Shown one piece after another: positions 8,254 through 17,070 of a stretch of DNA of 64,000 bases; position 1 is the first letter of the stretch; every line of letters begins with the position of its first letter. A program made the position numbers and the translations under genes. Below the pieces are notes generated by a model, which was not told the DNA's origin, did not search any database, and saw nothing but the letters and a program-made list of their open reading frames with translations. Origin of the DNA: Lewinellaceae bacterium (lineage in GTDB: Bacteria > Bacteroidota > Bacteroidia > Chitinophagales > Saprospiraceae); assembly GCA_020636215.1 (NCBI GenBank), contig JACJYG010000008.1, positions 420,501-484,500 of the forward strand. The letters run 5' to 3'.

Positions 8254-9099
8254 ATGAAAGATAAAAATGTAGCCGGTATTTTAGCCCTTTTTCTGGGTGG
8301 TTTTGGAGTCCATCGTTTCTACCTGGGACAAACCGGACTGGGTATATTTTACCTCATTTTCTGCTGGTTTCCTGTGATGTGGATCATTGGTTTGATCGAC
8401 GCCATCGCTTTCTTTAGCATGGATAAGGAAAACTTTGACCGCAAATACAATCGTCAATTCCTTTCTGCAGAAAAAAGAAGCGATACGGATTTCGACCGCC
8501 GTAACTACCAACGTAGAGAACGCTGGGACAACCGGCAGGCCAGGAGAGAAGACCGCCAGGAACGGCGTTATGATAGCCGGAAACAGGAGGCTCCCAGGCC
8601 GTCTCGGCCACCCGCCCGGCCCCGCCAAAACCCCTTTAAGGCCAGTGGAATAAAAAAATACAAAGATTATGACTATAACGGGGCAATCGAAGACTTTAAT
8701 AAGGCGCTGGATATCGAACCCAATGATGTAGCTACCCATTTTAACCTGGCTTGTGCCTATTCGCTAAACGAAAATGTCGAAAAGGCCTTCTATCATCTCG
8801 ACCGGGCCGTAGTCAATGGATTCAACGATTTCCAGAAGATTAAGGAACATGACGCTTTTGCTTACCTGCGGATTCAGGATGGATTTGAAGCCTTTGAGAA
8901 AAATGGTTTTCGGCTCTCTCCCAAAGCAGAGATGCCCCCGGCAAATGAAGCCTTTGCGGTGAACCCGCCGGAAGAAGAAGACGTATTGGAAGGACAACCG
9001 GACCTGCTGGAACAGCTCCGCCGACTGGGAGAACTACGTGAGAAAGGACTGTTGACGGAAGAAGAGTTTGCCATGCAAAAGAAGAAACTTTTGGGTTGA
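8254..9099 (+). CDS. TM2 - TPR - SHOCT domain membrane protein
   Basis: A 281-residue protein with three separable parts. Residues 1-55 are a TM2 domain: a basic start, two membrane helices and the GFGVHRFYLGQ motif. Residues about 65-125 are an Arg-rich, Pro-containing charged linker. Residues about 128-220 contain tetratricopeptide helices (YNGAIEDFNKALDIEPND, followed by ATHFNLACAYSL). The last 35 residues (LLEQLRRLGELREKGLLTEE and so on) match SHOCT, a short C-terminal oligomerisation motif. Role unknown; the layout suggests a membrane-anchored scaffold. The 203 bp upstream carry a small hairpin (GCGGG/CCCGC, about 8220) in the likely leader. Confidence 0.82.
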   Translation: MKDKNVAGILALFLGGFGVHRFYLGQTGLGIFYLIFCWFPVMWIIGLIDAIAFFSMDKENFDRKYNRQFLSAEKRSDTDFDRRNYQRRERWDNRQARREDRQERRYDSRKQEAPRPSRPPARPRQNPFKASGIKKYKDYDYNGAIEDFNKALDIEPNDVATHFNLACAYSLNENVEKAFYHLDRAVVNGFNDFQKIKEHDAFAYLRIQDGFEAFEKNGFRLSPKAEMPPANEAFAVNPPEEEDVLEGQPDLLEQLRRLGELREKGLLTEEEFAMQKKKLLG

Positions 9100-9230
9100 G
9101 GTTCACGTACAGATAGAGGGTTGGCGCTTTGTAAAAAACAGGACAATAGTAGGCAGAATTTAAAGTTTAACAGAATAGTCTTCAACAGTGGGCGCCTTAC
9201 TTTCGTTTCATGAAGTAGAATATCAATGTG

Positions 9231-9890
9231 ATGACAGCTGAAAACTTGATCTCAGATAGCGTAGTGCCACTACGTACCTCCGATACTGGCGAAGAAGCCC
9301 TTGGCATGATGAACGATTTCTACGTCCGGCACCTGCCAATTGTTAATGACAAACAACTACTGGGCCTGATCTCCGAAGAAGATATCCTCAATCACGATGT
9401 AGAGGAGCCCGTTGGTTCTTACAGCCTTTCCCTCGTACATACTTACGTCAGAGAAACCGACCACATCTATGAGGTGCTTCGCCTCTTAGCGCTGCACCAC
9501 CTTACAGTAGTTCCTGTTGTGGATGTAGAAAACAATTACATTGGCCTGATCACACTCGAGGATCTGATGCTGCTTTTTGCCAAAACGGCTTCTTTTGCGG
9601 ATCCGGGAAGCATCTTGGTTTTGGAAATCAATAAGCGGGACTATTCAATGGCCGAAATTGGCCGCATCGTCGAATCGGAAGGGGCGGCTATCCTGAGTTC
9701 TTTCATAACATCTGATCCCGAATCGGCTATTATTGAGATCACTTTAAAGATCAACCGGCAGAGCCTTCAGTCGATTATTGCAACCTTCGGCAGGTTTAAA
9801 TATGTTGTGAAAGCCTCTTATCACGAAACAGAATACGTAGATTCGCTACGGGAGCGTTTCGATGCCCTGATGTCCTACCTCAACGTTTAA
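9231..9890 (+). CDS. Tandem CBS-domain protein with C-terminal ACT-like region
   Basis: The ATG at 9231 gives 219 residues; a GTG sits one codon earlier. Residues about 5-125 form a Bateman module of two CBS motifs (EEALGMMNDFYVRHLPIV and the second ending VVPVVDVENNYIGLITLEDL), which typically bind adenosyl ligands. Residues about 130-205 (SILVLEINKRDYSMAEIGR and what follows) look like an ACT-type regulatory fold, as seen in AcuB-like proteins. Probably a cytosolic energy or metabolite sensor; the partner is unknown. It is followed after 139 bp by a BamA-like gene, and then nadK. Confidence 0.8.
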   Translation: MTAENLISDSVVPLRTSDTGEEALGMMNDFYVRHLPIVNDKQLLGLISEEDILNHDVEEPVGSYSLSLVHTYVRETDHIYEVLRLLALHHLTVVPVVDVENNYIGLITLEDLMLLFAKTASFADPGSILVLEINKRDYSMAEIGRIVESEGAAILSSFITSDPESAIIEITLKINRQSLQSIIATFGRFKYVVKASYHETEYVDSLRERFDALMSYLNV

Positions 9891-10029
9891 GCGCCTTCCC
9901 CTTTTGCTTTTTAGGGATATTTATTACGTTCGGATCAATATGATGGTATTTTTTGGGGAGATTTATTCGAATTCCCGAAGGCTTTTCAATCGGGATTACT
10001 ATGAGAAAACAGCTGCACCCTGTTTTTCC

Positions 10030-11436
10030 ATGTACTTTTTTACGGCAGCACTCTCCATTTTATTAGCTTGGTACCCCTATTCTGCTCAGGCACAATTGGA
10101 CTTCGTTACCATCGACAGTATTTCCATTAAAGGAAATCGAACGACTAAGGCAGGCATCATTTTGCGGGAAATGCTGTTCGGTATTGGGGACACGATCCCC
10201 CTCGAAGAATTGCCTGAAAAACTGAAGCGCAGCGAGTTGCTCATCATGAATACCGGGCTGTTCAATTGTGCTACCATCAATTACAAAAACTGGGAAGGTG
10301 CTACCAATAAAGTCCACCTATTGACGGAGGTAGACGAAGCCTGGTATATTTATCCCGTCCCGGTCTTTGATTTGGCCGACCGCAATTTTAATGTCTGGTG
10401 GGTGGAACAGGGGCGATCTCTTGACCGGTTGAACTTCGGAATAGATTTTTCCCATCTCAATATTTCGGGTCATATGGACCGACTGAAGCTGTCGGCAAAG
10501 TATGGCTATACCCGCAAATACGCAGTGGGATATCGGCTCCCTTATTTCAATAAAGCCCAAACTCTGGGTTTTTCCGCAGAGGTGGCCTTCCTTCAGAATA
10601 GAGAAGTGAACTATACCACTCTCAAAAATAAACAGGAGTTTTATCGCGACGAAAATGAATTCCTTTATCATCGGTTTCGGGCCGACCTGGAACTAAACTT
10701 TCGGCCTCGTATAAAATCTTTCCATGACTTCGTAATTGCCTACCGGCAAAACCGCATTTCCGATGTGGTTTCCTCCGAACTCAATCCAGATTTTTTTCTA
10801 GACGGGCGTAGCCTGCAGCGCTATTTTCTTCTGGCTTACCGCTATACTTATGACAAACGTGATGTGCGCCCCTATCCCTGGAGAGGCTCCTACTTTTACG
10901 GTGCGTTGGAAAAGGATGGTATCGGTATTTTTAAAGACCGCAACGCCCTCATCCTTTATTCGAGCTATGGGCGCTTTCTGCCTTTTGGCGAAAGATGGAG
11001 TCTCGGCCTGAAAGTTCATGGTAAATTATCCATCTTGCGCAATCAGCAACCCTACAACGACAACCGTGCTATTGGCTTTGGGGTGCAATACCTGCATGGT
11101 TATGAATATTATATCATGGATGGACTGGATATGGGCATGATACAATCATCTATGCGGTTTCGCCTCTGGGGGGCAGATGTCAATTTCGGAAAGGCCATGC
11201 CCATTCAGGCCTTCCGCAGGATGCCTATCCGGGTTAACCTTTCCCTGAATAACGATCTGGGATACGCCAATAATCCCTATTACCGCGCCGGAAATCCACT
11301 TGATAACCGCCTGCTTTGGGGTGGCGGCCTTGGCCTCGACATCGTGCTGTACTATGACAAAGTCATACAAATAGAATACAGCATCAATGATTTACTGGAA
11401 AATGGGTTATTTTTACACCTGAACATGAATATCTAG
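10030..11436 (+). CDS. Outer membrane protein with POTRA domain, BamA/surface-antigen-like
   Basis: I prefer the ATG at 10030, which opens directly with a signal peptide (MYFFTAALSILLAWYPYSAQ then AQ); upstream in-frame starts at 9940/9943 would put 30 extra residues ahead. After the signal, residues about 25-100 form a POTRA-like domain (VTIDSISIKGNRTTKAGII, and so on). The rest, about 370 residues, is rich in alternating aromatic and polar strands typical of an Omp85-type barrel, including FDKRDVRPYPWRG-like text (YTYDKRDVRPYPWRGSYF). Shorter than BamA, with one POTRA rather than five, so a dedicated Omp85-like transporter or assembly factor is more likely. A strong hairpin follows the stop. 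Confidence 0.75.
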   Translation: MYFFTAALSILLAWYPYSAQAQLDFVTIDSISIKGNRTTKAGIILREMLFGIGDTIPLEELPEKLKRSELLIMNTGLFNCATINYKNWEGATNKVHLLTEVDEAWYIYPVPVFDLADRNFNVWWVEQGRSLDRLNFGIDFSHLNISGHMDRLKLSAKYGYTRKYAVGYRLPYFNKAQTLGFSAEVAFLQNREVNYTTLKNKQEFYRDENEFLYHRFRADLELNFRPRIKSFHDFVIAYRQNRISDVVSSELNPDFFLDGRSLQRYFLLAYRYTYDKRDVRPYPWRGSYFYGALEKDGIGIFKDRNALILYSSYGRFLPFGERWSLGLKVHGKLSILRNQQPYNDNRAIGFGVQYLHGYEYYIMDGLDMGMIQSSMRFRLWGADVNFGKAMPIQAFRRMPIRVNLSLNNDLGYANNPYYRAGNPLDNRLLWGGGLGLDIVLYYDKVIQIEYSINDLLENGLFLHLNMNI

Positions 11437-11439
11437 TGC

Positions 11440-11479
11440 GCCTAACCCCTGAGGCTTGTGAAAGCCTCAGGGGTTAGGC
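11440..11479 (+). terminator. Perfect 18-bp stem hairpin after the BamA-like gene
   Basis: Inverted repeat with arms 11440-11457 (GCCTAACCCCTGAGGCTT) and 11462-11479, loop GTGA. It starts 3 bp after the outer membrane protein stop codon. No U-run follows, so it is not a classical intrinsic terminator; it may act as a 3' stabilising or bidirectional stem. Confidence 0.65.
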
Positions 11480-11518
11480 CAAAATCAATAACCGCCCCAG
11501 GCACTAGCAGACTCCCCT

Positions 11519-12400
11519 ATGCAGGTAGTCGTATACAGCAAGGTTCTCAATGATAAGGATATTCCTCATGTGCAGCATCTCTTCGACGCTTTGCATAAGG
11601 AAGGAATCAATGCATATGTTTACGCCCCTTACCTGGAACAACTCAAAGGAAAAGTCGATTTCCGACGCGATGTAGGCCAATTCGAAGGATATCTGGATTT
11701 CCGGGTAAAAAAATTCGACTTTTTTATCACTTTGGGCGGAGACGGCACTATCCTTTCCGCTACCACCCATATCCGTGATAGCAATGTCCCCATTATGGGG
11801 ATCAACCTTGGGCGTTTAGGCTTTCTGGCAAGTATTGAGAAAAAACGCATCGCTGAAGCAGTCAGCCTGATCAACCGGGGCATGTACCTCATCGATGAAC
11901 GGCGGATGATCTACCTGGAATCCAACTTGCCCATCTTCGGGGAACTTCGTTTTGCGCTCAATGATTGTACCTTGCTCAAACGGGATACTTCCTCCATGAT
12001 CACTATCCATACTTTTATTAACGGGGGATATCTCAATTCTTACTGGGCGGATGGCATTATAGTGGCCACGCCTACTGGCTCTACCGGGTATTCGCTCAGT
12101 TGCGGCGGGCCCATTATTTTCCCTAATTCGGGTAATTTCGTCATTACACCAGTGGCGCCGCACAATCTAAATGTACGTCCTATCGTCATTTCCGACGATT
12201 CCGTGGTCTCTTTTGAAATTGAAGGGCGGGCCGAAAATTTTCTTTGCACGCTGGATTCCCGTTTTGAGACCGTTACCGCGTCTCACCAATTGGCCGTACG
12301 GAAGAACGACTTCAACATCAGATTGGTCCAATTACATGATGTCGGGTTCATGGATACTATTCGGTCCAAATTAGCCTGGGGTGTAGATACGCGCAATTAG
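11519..12400 (+). CDS. nadK: NAD kinase
   Basis: Cytosolic enzyme phosphorylating NAD to NADP. The family fingerprint is present: GGDGT at residues 73-77, GINLGRLGFLA, ALNDCTLLKRD (family NE/ND motif), and the glycine-rich PTGSTGYSLSCGGPI segment. At 293 residues it has the usual length. The start at 11519 is an ATG (MQVVVYSKV). It is separated from the preceding gene by a strong hairpin, and from the next gene by only 35-65 bp, so it probably heads a unit with the cyclase-family gene and the downstream membrane protein. Confidence 0.96.
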   Translation: MQVVVYSKVLNDKDIPHVQHLFDALHKEGINAYVYAPYLEQLKGKVDFRRDVGQFEGYLDFRVKKFDFFITLGGDGTILSATTHIRDSNVPIMGINLGRLGFLASIEKKRIAEAVSLINRGMYLIDERRMIYLESNLPIFGELRFALNDCTLLKRDTSSMITIHTFINGGYLNSYWADGIIVATPTGSTGYSLSCGGPIIFPNSGNFVITPVAPHNLNVRPIVISDDSVVSFEIEGRAENFLCTLDSRFETVTASHQLAVRKNDFNIRLVQLHDVGFMDTIRSKLAWGVDTRN

Positions 12401-12465
12401 CCTAATGGTTAATCGGGAGGCTGGTCAAACACAATATGTACGCCCTTATAACTTTGAAATTACTT

Positions 12466-13224
12466 ATGTTAATTGAATTTACACATCAGGGCCAGCGTTT
12501 CAGGGCCGTTCTTTCCCGTCCGATCGATATTTCCATCCCCCTTCGGGCAGGATTGGATACAGTCAATTGTTTCTATGCACCGCCAATGGAAACGGAGCCA
12601 GTAGTAGCCGGTAGTTTTGTCGGTTCTACTGCCCTGGGCGGACCAGTCAACTTTCTGAATGTTCGCTTCAACCCTCATGGCAATGGTACTCATACGGAAT
12701 GCCTGGGGCATATTGCCAAAGAGCCCTACACTATCAATCAATGCCTGGAACAATTTTGTTTTGTGTCGCGCCTGATTAGCTTGTATCCCTCCAAAACTGC
12801 AGAAGGCGACCGGGTCATCTTCCGCGGCCAATTACAGGAAATGCTGGATGGATATCCCCCTACCGAAGCCCTCATCATCCGGACACTGCCCAATGACGAT
12901 CTCAAATTAAGGACCCATTACTCCGGAGCCAATCCGCCCTATTTTCATCATGAAGCGATCGCTTTTCTTGTCGAGTGGGGCGTCCGGCATCTCCTGGTGG
13001 ACCTACCGTCCATCGACCGCGAAGAGGATGGCGGCCAATTGCTGGCACATCACGCTTTTTGGCAATATCCCGACAATCCACGTACAGACTGCACCATTAC
13101 CGAACTGGTTTTTCTGAACAATTCTATCCGGGATGGATTATATTTGTTAAACATCCAGGCGGCAAGTTTCGAAATCGATGCCAGCCCGAGTAAACCGGTA
13201 CTCTATGAATTAGAATTGTGCTGA
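12466..13224 (+). CDS. Cyclase-family (kynurenine formamidase-like) metal hydrolase
   Basis: About 252 residues from the ATG at 12466; an in-frame ATG at 12436 adds ten residues (MYALITLKLL). The motif HGNGTHTECLGH near residue 75 matches the HxGTHxDxPxH metal-binding signature of the cyclase/arylformamidase superfamily, with Glu where Asp is usual. Further support comes from VDLPSIDREEDGG, which resembles the second conserved block (VDxxSxD). Members hydrolyse N-formylkynurenine, isatin or cyclic amides; no tryptophan-pathway gene is nearby, so the substrate is open. Confidence 0.8.
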   Translation: MLIEFTHQGQRFRAVLSRPIDISIPLRAGLDTVNCFYAPPMETEPVVAGSFVGSTALGGPVNFLNVRFNPHGNGTHTECLGHIAKEPYTINQCLEQFCFVSRLISLYPSKTAEGDRVIFRGQLQEMLDGYPPTEALIIRTLPNDDLKLRTHYSGANPPYFHHEAIAFLVEWGVRHLLVDLPSIDREEDGGQLLAHHAFWQYPDNPRTDCTITELVFLNNSIRDGLYLLNIQAASFEIDASPSKPVLYELELC

Positions 13225-13227
13225 ACT

Positions 13228-13914
13228 ATGTCGTATACTCCCTCTACCTATCATTCCCGGATATACCGCGATTTCAAAGAGATCGAGGCGGCCAATTATC
13301 GCCATATTATCCGGTTTTATGAAGAACGGGAGCATTCCATTCAGCAGCTCGATTTTGAGGAAAGTTTCGAATTACTGGTAACCTATGTCAACGCCCTGTT
13401 TGAAGTGGGCGCCTATCAGAAACACCTGCTCATGGTGGATGTTGTCATTGAAACGGTTATCGACCAGAGCATTGGGCTTTTTCGTGGAGAAGATATTTTT
13501 CACAAAATGCTTTTTCGCAAGGCGGCTTCTCTTTACAATCGGATGGAATATAAACAAGCTGAATACATTCTTAAAGAATTGATCCGGATTGCTCCGGGTG
13601 AAACTGATGCGGCCCTTTTTCTAAAAAAATGCCTTCGCAAGCAGGAACCCCCTTTTCTCAACCTGGCTAAAGCCTGCAGTATTTTGTTTTTCATGCTGGC
13701 CGCCTTTATTATCAGCCTGGAAGTACTGTTCGTCCGGCCCTTTTACAAAATGTACGTGGACTTAGTAGAAGCCACCCGAATCATTATTTTTCTGATAGGT
13801 TGGCTAGTATTGTTGGGTGGAATTACCTTGCATCGTCTTCGGGTAGAGCGTAAGGTTGACCAATTCGTGTCGGTTGCACGGATTAAAAAAACAGGAAACA
13901 GGCATTCCTCCTGA
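13228..13914 (+). CDS. Conserved membrane protein with TPR-like N-terminal part
   Basis: Not recognised as a named family. The 228-residue product has a helical soluble region (residues 1-145) in which RMEYKQAEYILKELIRIAPG resembles a single TPR unit. Two membrane helices follow, about residues 150-170 and 186-206, then a short basic cytosolic tail. No signal peptide. It begins 3 bp after the cyclase-family stop and ends 35 bp before the nucleotidyltransferase, so it is probably co-transcribed with both. Confidence 0.6.
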   Translation: MSYTPSTYHSRIYRDFKEIEAANYRHIIRFYEEREHSIQQLDFEESFELLVTYVNALFEVGAYQKHLLMVDVVIETVIDQSIGLFRGEDIFHKMLFRKAASLYNRMEYKQAEYILKELIRIAPGETDAALFLKKCLRKQEPPFLNLAKACSILFFMLAAFIISLEVLFVRPFYKMYVDLVEATRIIIFLIGWLVLLGGITLHRLRVERKVDQFVSVARIKKTGNRHSS

Positions 13915-13949
13915 TCGTTTTTCCTATTTTGGGGCAAAAATATTTGCCC

Positions 13950-14855
13950 ATGAAACCAACCTTATTAATCCTTGCCGCCGGTATGGGAAGCCGCTATGGC
14001 GGCTTGAAACAAGTAGACGGAGTAGGCCCCAGCGGGGAGGCAATCATTGAATACTCCATTTATGACGCCATTCGGTCGGGTTTTGGCAAAGTAGTTTTTG
14101 TTATACGCCAGGATATCGAAGCACCTTTCCGTGAAAAATTTTCCCGCAAATTTGAGGACAAGATTGAAGTCGTATATGCTTTTCAGGAGATCAACAGCCC
14201 CATCGAAGGCTTGTCGGAACTCCCAGCCAGGGAAAAACCCTGGGGAACCGGGCACGCAGTGCTGGTAGCCGCCGATGTTGTCCAGGAACCTTTTGCGGTC
14301 ATCAACGCTGACGATTATTACGGTATCACCGGCTTTGAGACGATGGCGCGCTTTCTCAAGGATGATTGCGCCCCGGATCACTACAGCATGATCGGGTATC
14401 AACTTGATAAAACACTTTCTGAAGCCGGCTTTGTCAACCGTGGTGTCTGCGAGGTGGATGCAAATGGCTATCTGACGGATGTAGTCGAACGCCACCGGAT
14501 ACAACGGGATAACGGCAATATTGTCTATGAAGAAGGAGGTGGACGATACGCGCTCGATTCGGGCGTTCTGGTCTCTATGAATTTCTGGGGCTTTCACCCC
14601 AACCTCTTCGATGCCCTGCGCGGGCAATTCCTTGAATTTGTCGAAGCAAACCGGGACAATCCCCGGGCCGAGTTCTATATCCCGTCTTCCGTCAACCTCC
14701 TGATTAAATCCGGCGCTGTGCATCTGAGTGTATTGCCCAATGACGAAAAGTGGTATGGCGTCACCTACCGCGAAGACCGGGAAATGGTGGAGTCCGCTTT
14801 TCGGGAATTGGTTCAAAAAGGGAAATATCCAATGTCACTATGGGGGAATGGTTGA
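13950..14855 (+). CDS. Sugar nucleotidyltransferase
   Basis: The ATG at 13950 places the nucleotide-binding loop at the N-terminus as in the family: LILAAGMGSRYGGLKQVD. A TTG at 13929 is in frame but adds nothing conserved. The fold is NTP_transferase (GT-A). ADDYYG near residue 120 carries the metal-binding aspartates, and KPWGTGHAVL is the sugar/base-contact loop. Product length is 301 residues. It likely couples NTP and a sugar 1-phosphate; the sugar cannot be deduced. Gene ends at a bidirectional terminator facing the ALDH gene. Confidence 0.82.
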   Translation: MKPTLLILAAGMGSRYGGLKQVDGVGPSGEAIIEYSIYDAIRSGFGKVVFVIRQDIEAPFREKFSRKFEDKIEVVYAFQEINSPIEGLSELPAREKPWGTGHAVLVAADVVQEPFAVINADDYYGITGFETMARFLKDDCAPDHYSMIGYQLDKTLSEAGFVNRGVCEVDANGYLTDVVERHRIQRDNGNIVYEEGGGRYALDSGVLVSMNFWGFHPNLFDALRGQFLEFVEANRDNPRAEFYIPSSVNLLIKSGAVHLSVLPNDEKWYGVTYREDREMVESAFRELVQKGKYPMSLWGNG

Positions 14856-14925
14856 TTAGGCGGGCTTCATTGCAGTGACAACTTTTTGGGCTGGTAAAAA
14901 ACGTTCGCAGCGTTCCTGTCTAAAA

Positions 14926-14970
14926 ATAAAACGCCATCCTCCTGGTTTTTTCCAAGGGATGGCGTTTTAT
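14926..14970. terminator. Bidirectional intrinsic terminator
   Basis: Arms 14926-14939 (ATAAAACGCCATCC) and 14957-14970 pair perfectly over 14 bp around a 17-nt loop. A and T runs at the ends of the arms give U-tracts in both directions. It lies between two convergent genes, which is where such a terminator is expected. Confidence 0.85.
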
Positions 14971-14984
14971 TTGGCGCAATAGAT

Positions 14985-16511
14985 TTACAAATCAAACTTG
15001 ATGCCTTGCGCAAGCGGTAGTTCTGTACTGTAGTTGACTGTATTAGTCTGCCGGCGCATGTATGCTTTCCAGGAGTCCGACCCGCTTTCGCGGCCGCCGC
15101 CGGTTTCCTTCTCTCCGCCAAAAGCGCCACCAATTTCCGCACCACTGGTGCCAATATTTACATTGGCGATACCACAGTCGGAACCAGCCACGGACAGGAA
15201 CTGCTCGGCCTCCCGCATGTTGGTGGTCATGATGGCGGACGATAAGCCCTGCGGCACCTCATTGTGATAGGCGATGGCCTGTTCCAGATCCTTGTATTTG
15301 ATCAGGTACAGAATGGGGGCGAAGGTTTCTTCGTGAACCATTCTAAAGTCGTGTTCCACTTCGGCGATGCAGGGTTTGACGTAGCAGCCGCTCTCGTATC
15401 CTTTGCCTTCCAGCACGCCGCCTTCCACCAGGAATTTGCCGCCCTCCTTTTTCACTTCCTCAATGGCGTTGAGGTACTTTTCTACCGCATCCCGATCGAT
15501 AAGCGGGCCGACATGGTTGTGTTCATCCAGCGGATTGCCGATATGCAATTGTTTGTAAGCATTAGCCAGGTTCTGTTTCACTTCATTATAGACGCTCTCA
15601 TGTACGATGAGGCGGCGGGTAGAAGTACAGCGTTGGCCGGCAGTGCCGACTGCTCCGAACAGCGCCCCGGTAAGTACCAGCTTAAGGTCTGCACTGGGGG
15701 TAACTATGATTCCGTTGTTGCCACCCAATTCCAGGATGCTGCGGCCGAGGCGGGAAGCCACGACTCCACCCACAATTTTACCCATGCGGATGCTTCCTGT
15801 AGCAGAAATCAGCGGAACTCGGGGATCAGTCGTCATGAATTCTCCCACCTTGTAGTCGCCATTAATAATCGTGACTACACCTTCCGGGACACCATTTTCT
15901 TCGAGCACCTCACGGAAAATATTCTGGCAGGCTACCGAGCACAGTGGCACCTTTTCGGAAGGTTTCCAGACCACAACATCACCACAGACTAAGGCGAGCA
16001 TAGCATTCCAGGACCAAACGGCCACCGGGAAATTAAAAGCAGAAATAACGCCTACAATACCAAGTGGATGCCACTGCTCCATCATACGGTGGTAGGGGCG
16101 TTCCGATTGAATGGTCAGGCCATACAACTGCCGGGACAAGCCTACGGCGAAATCACAGATATCGATCATTTCCTGCACCTCACCCCAGCCTTCCTGAAGG
16201 CTTTTTCCCATTTCATAGGATACCAGGCGGCCCAATGGATCTTTGTATTTGCGGAGTTCGAGTCCGTATTGGCGGACGATCTCACCCCGGCGGGGGGCAG
16301 GGATCTCCCGCCATACCTGGAAAGCAGCCTGGGCTTTTTCAATCAACTGGTCGTATTCCTCACGAGTGGTTTTGCTGACGCTACCGATGAATTCACCATC
16401 TACCGGAGAGAAAGATTTGATGTATTTCCCGGAGTTGGTAGATTCCAGGCCAGTACTGGTGCCGGCATTGTGCTTTCTCAGGCCCAGTTTCTTTAGAAAA
16501 TTCTTTTCCAT
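14985..16511 (-). CDS. ALDH7-type aldehyde dehydrogenase (aminoadipate-semialdehyde dehydrogenase-like)
   Basis: A 508-residue NAD(P)-dependent aldehyde dehydrogenase. Diagnostic stretches are ISAFNFPVAVWSWNAMLALVC with the catalytic Asn, SATGSIRMGKIVG, ELGGNNGIIV with the general-base Glu, and GTAGQRCTSTRRL with the catalytic Cys. ELGGNN (rather than ELGGKN) and VCGDVVVWKPSEK point to the ALDH7/antiquitin branch, which oxidises alpha-aminoadipic semialdehyde in lysine breakdown. Exact substrate is inference. It lies 51 bp downstream of the YqeY-like gene on the minus strand and may be the last gene of the rsmA unit. A bidirectional terminator follows. Confidence 0.9.
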   Translation of the reverse strand: MEKNFLKKLGLRKHNAGTSTGLESTNSGKYIKSFSPVDGEFIGSVSKTTREEYDQLIEKAQAAFQVWREIPAPRRGEIVRQYGLELRKYKDPLGRLVSYEMGKSLQEGWGEVQEMIDICDFAVGLSRQLYGLTIQSERPYHRMMEQWHPLGIVGVISAFNFPVAVWSWNAMLALVCGDVVVWKPSEKVPLCSVACQNIFREVLEENGVPEGVVTIINGDYKVGEFMTTDPRVPLISATGSIRMGKIVGGVVASRLGRSILELGGNNGIIVTPSADLKLVLTGALFGAVGTAGQRCTSTRRLIVHESVYNEVKQNLANAYKQLHIGNPLDEHNHVGPLIDRDAVEKYLNAIEEVKKEGGKFLVEGGVLEGKGYESGCYVKPCIAEVEHDFRMVHEETFAPILYLIKYKDLEQAIAYHNEVPQGLSSAIMTTNMREAEQFLSVAGSDCGIANVNIGTSGAEIGGAFGGEKETGGGRESGSDSWKAYMRRQTNTVNYSTELPLAQGIKFDL

Positions 16512-16562
16512 TATTCAGGATTTGGTTTTATTTCAATTCGGGCGAAATTAGTAAAACCCTGT

Positions 16563-17012
16563 TCAACTGCCCAGCAATTCCTTCACGATGTCGGAAACAG
16601 CTTTACCATCGGCTCGGCCAGCGAGCTTTTTGGTGGCCATACCCATCACCTTTCCCATATCCTTCATAGAAGAAGCGCCGGTTGCTGTGACGATGGCCTG
16701 TATTTCCGACCGAAGTTCTGCTTCTGACAATTGCTGAGGCAGATAGCGTTCGATGATCGCTATTTCTTCGCGTTCGGTTTTTGCCAGGTCTTCCCGGCCA
16801 TTCTTTTCGTAAATATCCAGAGATTCCCGGCGCTGTTTGACCAGTTTTTGCAGAATCTTCATTTCTACATCCTGGGACAGGTCGTGTTTGGCGCCACTGG
16901 TTTTTTCCAGTAGAATAGCTGCTTTAATAGCGCGTATTCCGCGCAGGGCAACGTCGTCTTTGGCCTTCATTGCCTCTTTAAGGTCCTGGTTGATGCGTTC
17001 TTCCAAGCTCAT
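16563..17012 (-). CDS. GatB/YqeY-domain protein
   Basis: A 149-residue protein matching the YqeY family: N-terminal helical bundle with MSLEERINQDLKEAMKAKD, RGIRAIKAAI, then IIERYLPQQLSEAEL, and a C-terminal GKVMGMATKKLAGRADGKAV helix-turn segment. The C-terminal domain resembles the tRNA-binding tail of GatB, the amidotransferase subunit for Gln-tRNA(Gln). Free-standing YqeY proteins are of unclear function. It sits 58 bp downstream of rsmA in the same direction, in keeping with a translation-related role. Confidence 0.9.
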   Translation of the reverse strand: MSLEERINQDLKEAMKAKDDVALRGIRAIKAAILLEKTSGAKHDLSQDVEMKILQKLVKQRRESLDIYEKNGREDLAKTEREEIAIIERYLPQQLSEAELRSEIQAIVTATGASSMKDMGKVMGMATKKLAGRADGKAVSDIVKELLGS

Positions 17013-17070
17013 AGTTCAGTATTTTTGGTTTGCTAATATTGCAAAGCCGCGAGGGCTGTATTTAGTTCAA

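Noticed and set aside
13965..14816. 283-residue antisense frame opposite the nucleotidyltransferase
   Set aside because: The plus-strand product has all family motifs; long antisense frames are expected at this base composition.
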